Below the pieces are notes generated by a model. The model saw only the letters and a program-made list of their open reading frames with translations. It was not told the origin of the DNA and did no database searches. Position numbers and translations under genes: made by a program. A DNA stretch of 64,000 nucleotides from Triparma columacea. Its lineage: Eukaryota; Sar; Bolidophyceae; Parmales; Triparmaceae. The DNA lies in assembly GCA_030267965.1 (NCBI GenBank), contig BRYA01000131.1, positions 1 to 64,000 of the forward strand. Direction: 5' to 3'. Positions 53,172 to 61,367 of the stretch are shown here, one piece after another (within the stretch, counting starts at the first letter, position 1; each line of letters opens with the position of its first letter).

Positions 53172-53620
53172 GGTTCATTCGAGATTCGGTTGAGGTTGGT
53201 TGGGATGGGGTTGGTTTTCGGGAAAGGGAACGGGGGAGAGGGGAGTAGAAGATTAGAAAACTCTCGTTCTTTACTAAAAAAATATTGCATAATTTGTTAC
53301 TTCCTTGTTCACCTTGTCTTGTCCGCCTTGTCTTGTCCGCCTTGTCTTGTCCACCTTGTCTTGTCCGCCTTGTCTTATCCACCATATCTTGTTCTGTTTG
53401 GTTCTTCAGTTAGTGTTTTGTTGTCGAGAGATGAAGGGTTCTCGCAAAATTTTGGTCAGCAAACTGTGCATCCAAATCTAAAGTCATCTTTTCGATATTA
53501 AAGGTTCCAAAGGTTGCCCTTGCTTTCACAATTCGGTCCCCATCTACTCCTTAATCGGATAACCTCGTTGGGGTCTAAAGTTTCCTTATTTGCTTATTTT
53601 GAGCCCTCTTTCTCGTCCAG
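53172..53620. other. Intergenic spacer, giant gene 3' side to CLC start
   Basis: No convincing gene is seen. The spacer holds a 14-bp tandem repeat (separate entry) and AT-rich stretches near 53265-53300. A pyrimidine-rich stretch ending in CAG abuts the CLC start codon, so a 5'-UTR intron may end exactly at 53620. It should contain the 3' UTR of the giant gene and the promoter of the CLC gene, but I could not place either precisely. Confidence 0.5.
53311..53395 (+). repeat. 14-bp minisatellite
   Basis: About six tandem copies of CCTTGTCTTGTCCG, degenerating toward the right end (CCG/CCA and TTGT/TTAT variants). It lies about 140 bp beyond the giant gene's stop, and ORFs read through it on either strand are artefacts of the repeat. 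Confidence 0.9.
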
Positions 53621-56446
53621 ATGGAAATGAAGAATAATCCTTCTAAGAAGGGCGATATAGCACGGAGCAAGTCACCCCAGCGTTCTCCGGTCAGGGTCGC
53701 TACTGCAACCCTCTCTGAGCTTGGAAAGAAGAAGGAGACATGCTTTGACAACATAGTTCATGTCGCCAAGAAGGTAGACCCAAGCCTTTTAAGTTGGACT
53801 AGTTTGGTAGTAGGTGAGAGAGAAAGGAAATGTTGTGTGTGGGGGTTGAACGGTGGTGACAATTGTGTCTGTCGGGGCTAATAAGGAATCCTCTCCATTT
53901 TCATTCTCCAACTTTCTAACACCTCATCATCCTAGGGGGGATCCTACTCGGTGTCGTCGAGTACTGCCTCACCATCTTTCAGGTTGCGATAAACACTTGG
54001 AAACACGACATCCTTATGAAGAACATGTCATCCAACGCACTTGGGGTCATGTACTTTGTAGGCTTGAACTGTTTCCTGGCCCTGATTGCTGCCTGCTTGG
54101 TTAGCAAATTTTCGCCGATTTGTGGAGGGTCCGGCCTGCCTGAGATGAAGGCGCTCCTCAATGGCACGAAGGTGCCTAACATGCTTAGTAAGAGGACACT
54201 GTTAGTCAAGGTCATTGGCATAGGCCTCGTCGTGGCGGCGGGATTTCCTGTTGGCCAGGAGGGGCCCATGGTGCACATCGGGGCCATCATTTGCTCCGGA
54301 GTTTTCAGTTCGCGGATATTCAACCCTCTTGACGAGGATGAGGTTAGGGTAGAGACTGCAGTAGACAACGGGAGTTTTCAGGTAAGGGTTGGGGGGGGAC
54401 TTGTTATCATAATACACTTTTGCGTATTTGCTGTCGTTTGCTGCAATATTTATACACAACTTTGAGCTAATAAACCACCCCCTCTCGTCGCAGTCCCAGA
54501 AGGGACTTTTCGCGACAATTGGCGGTGCCGCTGGGATCGCAGCCGCCTTCAACGCCCCCATCGGTGGCATCCTTTACGTCTTTGAGGAGCTCAGCACTTT
54601 TTGGACACCCGACACCACGTTTCGGGCGTTTGTTTGCACGGCCTTTGCCGCGCTGAGCGCCCAGGTGTGCTTGTATGGGGGTATCGGGGCAAACCACCTC
54701 GAAAGTAGGGTCATCTTCAACGTTCAGGATTTGAGGACCATTGAGGGTGGGGTGGGTGGAGCGGGGACCAATGCGAGCCAACTGGGATGGACCTATTTAG
54801 ACTTCCCCTTTTTCATCTTGCTCAGCCTCATCTGCGCGATTTTCAGTAGCATCTATACCTACGGGGGCGTCTTTATGAATAGGGTGAGGAAGAACGCCAA
54901 GTGGAGGGAGACGAATGTTGCGAAGATCTCTGAGGTGGTAGCGGTATGTTTCTTCATTGGTTTACTTGAGACATGCATTCCGCTCGTGGGGGCATGGAAC
55001 TGCAAGGAGATGCCCGTGGAAGCTGCCCTTGATGACGAGCTCGAAATGAGCAGCTGGGGCTGTGCCAACAGGCAGGAATACAACCCACTGTCCACCCTAT
55101 TCTTTGGTGGAGAGGAGGGCGTTATGAAGCAGATGCTCGGGGAGACTACGATGTTCGTGGATTGGGACATTTCAGGTGAGAATGAGGGAGGGGCAAAGCG
55201 AGGGGGGCCACGGGCAACGCGCTCGCCTTTCGCCCTAACACTTATCGCGATCCGCCGCATCGCTCATCGCTCATTGCAGTACTTTTGGCCTTTTTCGTCA
55301 TCTATTACACCCTGAGTATCTTCAGTCTTGGACTCGCGATCCCTCTCGGTACCTTCATCCCTCAGGTCGTTGGTGGGGCTGTGCTTGGGAGGGTCATGGG
55401 GGAGTTAGGTAAGTTTGGGGTTAGGGTTACGATTTGATAACGAGTGTACATCACTAATCCCGAGAACGCCTATTTCGTCGACTGCAGTCCACATGTTAGA
55501 TATTTCACCGGAGAAACTATCCGGACCAGGAACATACTCCTTCATCGGAGCAGGCGCGATGCTCGCGGGCTTCACCAGGATGACTGTCGCAGTGGAAGTG
55601 ATCCTCATTGAGGCCTCCGGGGCTATCGGGCTTAGTGTGCCAATGATGATGAGCATAATCTTCGCTCGCTCGGTCGCCGACAGGCTGCTGCATGCTTATG
55701 ATGAGCAGATGCTCGAACTCAAGGGCTACGAGTTCGTCCACGACGAACCCCACGTCGAGGTCGAGAGGCTCATTGCCCTCGACATCTGCACCGAGTGCCC
55801 CGCGCTCGGGGTCGTAGTTGGGATGGCCGAGGCAAGGCAGGCGATCAGCAACTGCTCTGATGAGCTGGATGCCATTCCTGTTGGGGATGGACGTGAGGGA
55901 GTCCTGGGGCTAGTCAGCAAGAGGACGCTCATGGACAAGATTCGAATCAACAGGAGAATCAGCGTGAGGATAAACAGGAGAAGGAGCGGCATACCCAGCC
56001 CCCAGAGGACTCTCCAGGAGAGGATAGGTAGCAGTCTGTTTTCCACCGACAGTAGGAGGGGGAGTTTTGGAGAGATAGGCGAGGTCGCATCCGACATCAT
56101 CAAGGGAATGGCCATTGACCTCACGCCGATGATCGACCGCGATCCTTACACCGTCCCGAGCAGAACCCCAATCAGAAGAGTTTACAAGCTCTTCCGTAGG
56201 ATGGACTTGAAGCACTTGGTCGTAACAGGATATGACAACCAGTGCGTTGGCGTTATTTCAAGACACAACCTGCTCAGGCACCGGACGAGGCAGGAGATTG
56301 AGAAACTAGCAAGAAGCCACAACGGGAGAAACATGGAAAGTGGAATAACAGAGGGGGACGAGGGGGAAGAGAGTGATGACGATGACGAGGACGGGGGGGA
56401 GCTGGTGGAGTTCTTTGGGAGGAGTCCACCAGAGTTGCAAATATAA
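53621..56446 (+). CDS. CLC-family chloride channel/antiporter with CBS pair, five exons
   Basis: Predicted exons are 53621-53813, 53936-54381, 54494-55175, 55280-55408 and 55488-56446. All introns are GT-AG, phases match, and the join gives 802 residues. CLC signatures are present: G-S-G-L-P-E (129-134), G-Q-E-G-P with gating Glu173, A-P-I-G-G-I-L-Y-V-F-E-E (Glu244/245) and G-T-F-I-P (464-468). Two CBS domains lie at about 580-640 and 692-745, and the tail is acidic. Serine in G-S-G-L-P is typical of chloride rather than nitrate selectivity. The Glu pair after the G-G-I-L motif includes the position of the internal proton glutamate, so a Cl-/H+ exchanger is inferred rather than a channel. The start has an in-frame stop 21 bases upstream (53600). 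The gene ends 89 bp from the stop of the opposite-strand leucine-rich-repeat gene. Family assignment is very sure; exon 1 is less sure. Confidence 0.93.
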
Positions 56447-56535
56447 TTGTTACTATTTTATGATTCATGTGGGAAAAGAAAGGAAAATATGCATATCATT
56501 ATATCACAATTCAACAACCCTAACAGAACAAAGAA

Positions 56536-58203
56536 TTACAGAAACTCCAGAATTACTCTCCACAAAACTTTCGGTATCTTCTCACGTGCCGGAGTCACCC
56601 TTAGCGGTGGGTCTTCAACTCCGTCAGTTCGCTTCCGCTTCCTAGCCGATCTCCTGGGTGGATTCTCCACGTGATCCCAGGTTCCCTTGAGGCACAGCAG
56701 AGCGGTGACGCGTTCGCGTATGCGGTGCCACCTAGAATGTAGGAGGTCCGAGACGGTCGACATATTTTGTGAGGCAGCGGCAGAGATTAGGGCGGTGCAG
56801 TCCAAGAAGCAGTCTTCACCGATGGAGACGGCAGGAGATAGACTGAGTTTCGTCAGGGCTACGCATCCGTCGAAGGCGCTCTCGCCAATTGCCGTCACTG
56901 AGTCCGGAATGGTGATGGCCGTGAGGGAGGAGCATCCGTAGAAGGCGAATTCGCCGATCGTCGTCACTCCGACCGGGATTGTGATGGAGGTGAGGGAGGA
57001 GCATCTGGAGAAGAAATATTTGCCAATCATCGTCACTGAGTCCGGGATGGTGATGGCCGTGAGGGAGGAGCATCCTCTGAAGGCGCCAATGCCAATCTTC
57101 GTCACTCCGTCCGGGATGGTGATGGCCGTGAGGGAAGAGCATCCTTCGAAGGGGAAATTGCCAATAATCGTAACTCCATCCGGGATTGTGATGGCCGTGA
57201 GGGAGGAGCATCCGTTGAAGGCGTTTTCGCCAATCATCATCACTCCGTCTGGGATTTTGATGGCCATGAGGGAGGAGCATCCCATGAAGGCGCCATTGCC
57301 AATCATTGTCACTGAGTCCGGGATGGTGATGGCCGTGAGGGAGGAGCATCCGTAGAAGGCGAAACTGCCAATTGTCGTCACTCCATCCGGGATTGTGATG
57401 GCCGTGAAGGAGGAGCATCCGGAGAAGGCGGAAGGGCCAATCGTTGTCACTCCGTCCGGGATAGTGATGGCCGTGAGGGAGGAGCACTTAGAGAAGGCGT
57501 AATCACCAATCGTTGTCACTCTGTCTGGGATTGTGATGGCCGTGAGGGAGGAGCATCCGTTGAAGACGCTTCTGCTAATTGTCGTCACTCCATCTGGGAT
57601 TGTGATGGCCGTGAGGGAGGAGCATCCGTAGAAGGCGCCATTGCTAATTGTCGTCACTGAGTTCGGGATGTTGATGGCCGTGAGGGAGGAGCATCCTTGG
57701 AAGGTGCCCTCATCAATCATCGTCACTCCGTCCAGGATAGTGATGGCCATGAGGGAGGAGCATCCCAAGAAGGCCAGCTGGCCAATTGTCGTCACTCCAT
57801 CCGGGATTGTGATGGCTGCGAGCGAGGAGCAAATTGCGAAGGCTGATTGGCCAATCGTCGTCATTCCGTCCGGGATGGTGATGGCCGTGAGGGAGGAGCA
57901 TCTTGCGAAGGCGCCATCGCCAATCGTTGTCACTCCGTCTGGGATGGTGATGGCTGAGAGGGAGGAGCACCCCATGAAGGTTTCGTCGGTAATCGACGTC
58001 ACTCCTTGTGCAAAAGTCACTTCTGTGAGTTCACTATTGTCTCCGAAGCTTTCTGTTCCGGAGTATACTACTGTTTTGGGAAGGGGATAGTACCCAGCTG
58101 GGACGTCATAGTCATCACTATCGTCATCACTATCGTCATCACTATACTCATCACCATCGTCATCACTATAGTCATCACCATAAACAAAGTCTAATTCACT
58201 CAT
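56536..58203 (-). CDS. BspA-type leucine-rich-repeat protein
   Basis: A single-exon 555-residue protein. The N-terminus is acidic (runs of Asp/Ser/Tyr, residues 9-34). Then come a divergent repeat and sixteen near-identical 23-residue repeats at 77-444 (G-C-S-S-L-T-A-I-T-I-P-D-G-V-T-T-I-G), two degenerate capping repeats (about 445-485), a basic segment R-R-S-A-R-K-R-K-R (a likely nuclear signal) and an ending L-W-R-V-I-L-E-F-L. The repeats are the BspA/TpLRR (LRR_5) type, which is strongly expanded in stramenopile algae; specific partners are unknown. The ATG has A at -3. TATAAAAG on this strand lies only about 19 bp upstream of the ATG, too close for a conventional TATA box serving this start. 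No signal peptide is present, so it is probably cytoplasmic or nuclear. Confidence 0.92.
   Translation of the reverse strand: MSELDFVYGDDYSDDDGDEYSDDDSDDDSDDYDVPAGYYPLPKTVVYSGTESFGDNSELTEVTFAQGVTSITDETFMGCSSLSAITIPDGVTTIGDGAFARCSSLTAITIPDGMTTIGQSAFAICSSLAAITIPDGVTTIGQLAFLGCSSLMAITILDGVTMIDEGTFQGCSSLTAINIPNSVTTISNGAFYGCSSLTAITIPDGVTTISRSVFNGCSSLTAITIPDRVTTIGDYAFSKCSSLTAITIPDGVTTIGPSAFSGCSSFTAITIPDGVTTIGSFAFYGCSSLTAITIPDSVTMIGNGAFMGCSSLMAIKIPDGVMMIGENAFNGCSSLTAITIPDGVTIIGNFPFEGCSSLTAITIPDGVTKIGIGAFRGCSSLTAITIPDSVTMIGKYFFSRCSSLTSITIPVGVTTIGEFAFYGCSSLTAITIPDSVTAIGESAFDGCVALTKLSLSPAVSIGEDCFLDCTALISAAASQNMSTVSDLLHSRWHRIRERVTALLCLKGTWDHVENPPRRSARKRKRTDGVEDPPLRVTPAREKIPKVLWRVILEFL
56872..57975 (-). 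repeat. Sixteen 69-bp tandem repeats in the LRR gene
   Basis: The sixteen units are exactly 69 bp each with no spacer, and length variation is absent. Most differences are single-base changes, several of them silent. Strong DNA-level similarity indicates recent expansion or gene conversion. Long open frames on the other strand and in other frames across this interval result from the repeat. Confidence 0.9.
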
Positions 58204-58728
58204 TGTAGGGATGGAGAGGATCTTTTATACCGTTCTTTCTGTAACCTAACCCTAACCTTGTATTTATTATACAGTCTTGTCGTTAACAGCTTCAATCCTC
58301 AACGAGTTCCTACATTATTGACGGGATAAGGTGGGTTAGTGTGGTGTGATTGACAGAGAACAAGGGAGGGGGATGGTGAGACCCTCAAGGAATGAGTCAT
58401 TGCGGCGTCAATGGCGGTTATCTACCCGATATCAACCCCAATATGGTACTAACAGTATTGGAAATATGGCTGAAAGTAGTATTATATATCGTGTATGAGA
58501 CGAAAAATCCAAACCCAATGAATACTCGGTCGACCACGATTGAAGAGGGGAAATAACTTGAACTTGGACGTGAATAGGAGATCAAAATCGACGATAGGAC
58601 AAATAAGAGCTGGTGAAAGCCTTGGAAAGTGTTATCATTGTCATTCGTCGTACCTTGAATTTGAAGGCAAAAATAAGAAACAATCCAAAATTCTGACTCG
58701 GAAATTGGACAAAAGACCAAAAACAGCA
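58204..58728. promoter_or_regulatory. Divergent spacer between LRR and FtsH genes
   Basis: This 525-bp spacer must contain the 5' flanks of two divergently transcribed genes. On the minus strand TATAAAAG is at 58222-58229. On the plus strand an AT-rich TATATAT element is at about 58482-58489, some 240 bp before the FtsH ATG. A short telomere-like stretch (CCTAACCCTAACC) is at 58243-58256. The open plus frame before 58729 has no ATG, which supports the FtsH start chosen. No gene was seen. Confidence 0.5.
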
Positions 58729-59964
58729 ATGAAATACACAATCGTTACAACGCTTTTCCTGTTAGCTGGTGGCGTTGAGGGTCTTATCCCTAGCCTATCT
58801 ACCCCTAAAGCTAGTAACTTTGGCGCAAGGGGTCTTAGTTGTGAGTAAAGTGTGTCTTGGAGCATGAGTCGAGTCGATGGTTTTTTTGTCAAGTCTTTTC
58901 CTATTTCTTCCTCTTTATCCATCAAATACGTTTGTTTGTTGACATGTACGAGATAATATAACTCATAGAATGCGTGTGGAGGTGTGGAGAGAATTTAAGG
59001 CGTCAAATTGGGCGAAATTTGGCCAACAAAGTGACTATTCACTCCGCTGAGTGGACCACCTCATGAACTTGTGGTAGAAAACTACTGCCAATTAGGGTCC
59101 TATTTGCCCCCAATTTGATACCAACTTACACTACTAATATCACTACTAACACCCCACCCACCCCACCCCCCCTATCTCCCCACAAACACTCCAGACACAC
59201 CCAAACTCTCTCCCCGACTGTCCACCACTTCCCTCTATGCTGATCAAGCCCCACCTCCAGCAATAGTCCGCTCCGGTGAGCCGGTGGACGTCCGTTACTC
59301 TGACTTTGTGAACTCCGTCAAGAACGACAAGCTGGAGAAGGTGACCTTCTCCTCCGATGGCACCCGTCTCCTCGCCGTAGACACTGACGGGCAGCGCCTC
59401 AAGATCGAGTCCCTCCCCAACGATCCCGACCTCCTCACCATGCTGACTCAGCACAAGGTCGACGTAACCGTCCTCCCTGCCCAGCAGGCTAGCGGGGCAG
59501 GGGACCTCGCCCAGAGCCTCATCTTCCCAGCCGTCCTCTTTGGAGGTCTCTTCTTCCTCTCCCGTCGCGCAGGCGGAGGAGGGGGGGCACCGGGGGGCGG
59601 GGGCATGGGTGGTGGTGGACCCATGGACTTCGGCAAGAGCCAGGCCAAGGTCCAGATGGTCCCCGACACCGGGGTCACCTTCAACGAGGTCGCGGGGTGC
59701 GACGGGGCCAAGCTCGAGCTCAACGAGGTCGTTGACTTCCTCAAGAAACCAGAGAAGTACTCAGACCTAGGGGCACGCATCCCACGCGGGGTTATCCTCG
59801 ACGGACCTCCAGGGACCGGTAAGACGCTCCTCGCCCGCGCTGTCGCCGGGGAGGCTGGCGTCCCCTTCTTCTCCGTTTCCGGATCTGAGTTTGTGGAGAT
59901 GTTCGTAGGCGTGGGAGCGTCCCGCGTCCGCGACCTCTTCGGTCAGGCCAAGAAGAACGCCCCT

Positions 59965-59999
<35 letters not shown>

Positions 60000-61128
60000 C
60001 CGCCAGCGTGGCGCGGGCTTCGCCGGAGGGAACGACGAGAGGGAGCAGACCCTCAACCAAATCCTCACTGAGATGGACGGATTCGAGGGCAACCCAGGGG
60101 TCATCGTCATCGCGGCGACGAACAGGGTCGACGTCCTAGACAGCGCCCTCCTACGCCCAGGAAGATTCGACAGGAGGGTCAACGTGGACCTCCCAGACTT
60201 CAACGGACGCACCAGCATCCTCAAGGTCCACGCCAGGGGGAAGCCCATCGAGAGCGACGTCGACCTCGAGGCGGTAGCCAGGAGGACCCCGGGTTTCTCC
60301 GGAGCGAGCCTCCAGAACCTCCTCAACGAGGCTGCAATTTTCGCGGCCAGGAAGTCCAAGCAGACCATCGGTTGGGTGGAGATTGACGGCGCCGTCGACA
60401 GGATCATGGTAGGCCTCGAGAAGAAGGGCGGAACCGCGGAGCAGACCCAGCAGAGGAAGGAGCTCGTTGCCTTCCACGAGGCCGGCCACGCCATCGTCGG
60501 AGCCCTCATGCCTGACTACGACCAGGTCCAGAAGATCACCATCATCCCAAGGTCCAACGGGGCGGGAGGACTCACCTTCTTCGCGCCCTCCGACTCGCGC
60601 CTAGAGAGCGGGCTATACAGTAAGCAGTACATGGAGAGCCAGCTGGCGGTCGCCCTCGGAGGGCGGCTGGCCGAGGAGCTTGTCTTTGGGGAGGACGAGG
60701 TCACCACCGGAGCCAGCAACGACATCCAGCAGGTCGCCAGCATCGCCAGGAGGATGGTCGCCCAGTGGGGCATGTCCCCCCGGGTCGGGAACGTCGTGGT
60801 CGAGGAGCAGCAGGGGGGGGGACCCTTCATGGGGCAGAGCATGGGACAGGGGGGGAGCGAGTGGGGGGGGAAGATCAACATGGACGTCGACATCGAGGTC
60901 GAGAGGCTGGTGAACAACAGCTACCTAACGGCGAAGAAGATCCTGAGCGAGAACAGGGCCCTCCTCGACCAGCTGGCGAGGGACCTCTGCGAGAGGGAGA
61001 CCGTCACGGCAGAGGAGTTCCAGATGCTGCTGGTGCAGTTCGGGTGCAAGACCAGCGAGTTCGAGACCATCGGGACCACGCTCAATAGGGAGAAACTACC
61101 CTTCCAGAACATGCCAGCTGCCGTGTAA
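58729..61128 (+). CDS. ftsH: Plastid FtsH metalloprotease, thylakoid FtsH2/8 (VAR2) type, two exons
   Basis: Predicted exons 58729-58840 and 59195-61128 give 681 residues. FtsH is a hexameric membrane AAA+ zinc protease; this type degrades damaged photosystem II D1 protein in thylakoids. Residues 1-18 are a hydrophobic signal peptide, followed by a Ser/Pro/Arg-rich transit-like stretch (about 19-60). After that come the lumenal domain (about 70-135), one membrane segment (about 145-162), a Gly-rich linker ending [10 protein letters not shown], Walker A G-P-P-G-T-G-K-T (241-248), Walker B I-I-F-I-D-E-I-D (to 303), the second region of homology with L-R-P-G-R-F-D-R, zinc site H-E-A-G-H (465-469) and third ligand Asp547. 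The linker and late motif G-G-P-F-M-G-Q match plant FtsH2/8. The usual first transmembrane segment is absent apart from the signal peptide. Coding GC and G-runs are higher than in neighbours. The identity is very sure; the exon 2 start is probable. Confidence 0.94.
58841..59194 (+). other. FtsH intron
   Basis: The donor GTGAGT begins at 58841. A TACTAAC branch-point match at about 59144-59150 is followed by a long C-rich tract and the acceptor CCAG ending at 59194. Phase 1 joins to give [16 protein letters not shown], a plausible transit sequence. Three further AGs downstream (exon starts 59249, 59261 and 59267) are in the same phase and would only shorten the presequence. Nothing else is seen in its 354 bp. 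Confidence 0.75.
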
Positions 61129-61367
61129 GGTGCGGGCGAGCGAAGGCGAGCCGTTGGGGGGGGATTGGGGGGGGAGAGAGGGGGGGTGGGGCTATAACAT
61201 CCCAACCACACACAACCACACAAAACACTACACGAAGACGGAGGAGGAGGAGGAGGGGGAGTAAATTCACATCATGTAGCATTATGAATACGACGTAAAA
61301 ACATATTTAGTTTTGTCAACGAATCTCAAGACCCCACATATCCCGTGTAACCCTTATACCCCGTCCA
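61129..61367. other. Convergent 3' spacer after FtsH, with G-quadruplex-like tract
   Basis: The spacer lies between two convergent stop codons. At 61156-61191 the plus strand has four G-runs of 8, 8, 7 and 4 separated by ATT, AGAGA and T. This fits the pattern of an intramolecular G-quadruplex in the FtsH 3' UTR. An AC-rich then GGA-rich stretch follows to about 61262. Confidence 0.7.

Noticed and set aside
3..53171. Bacterial or phage origin of the contig
   Set aside because: TGD and GSGYT modules look bacterial-like, but the contig continues into intron-containing CLC and plastid-targeted FtsH genes.
53190..53501. 103-codon plus-strand ORF after the giant gene
   Set aside because: It starts in the 3' flank and reads through the 14-bp minisatellite; no domain or homologue is suggested.
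56816..57487. 223-codon frame with repeated His/Gly motif in the LRR interval
   Set aside because: A 69-bp repeat divisible by three keeps other frames open; the +/- LRR frame is the real one by family match.
56872..57975. CRISPR-like array
   Set aside because: The units are contiguous 69-bp coding repeats with no unique spacers.
58243..58256. Telomeric repeat
   Set aside because: Only about two units of CCTAA-type sequence inside a gene-dense region; too short to be a telomere.
58418..58741. 107-codon minus-strand ORF overlapping the FtsH start
   Set aside because: It lies antisense to the FtsH promoter and first exon and is low in complexity, with no motif.
59261..61128. FtsH exon 2 starting at 59261 or 59267
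   Set aside because: Both are in frame, but the acceptor at 59194 has a TACTAAC branch point and a long pyrimidine tract and gives a better transit-like sequence; kept only as alternatives.
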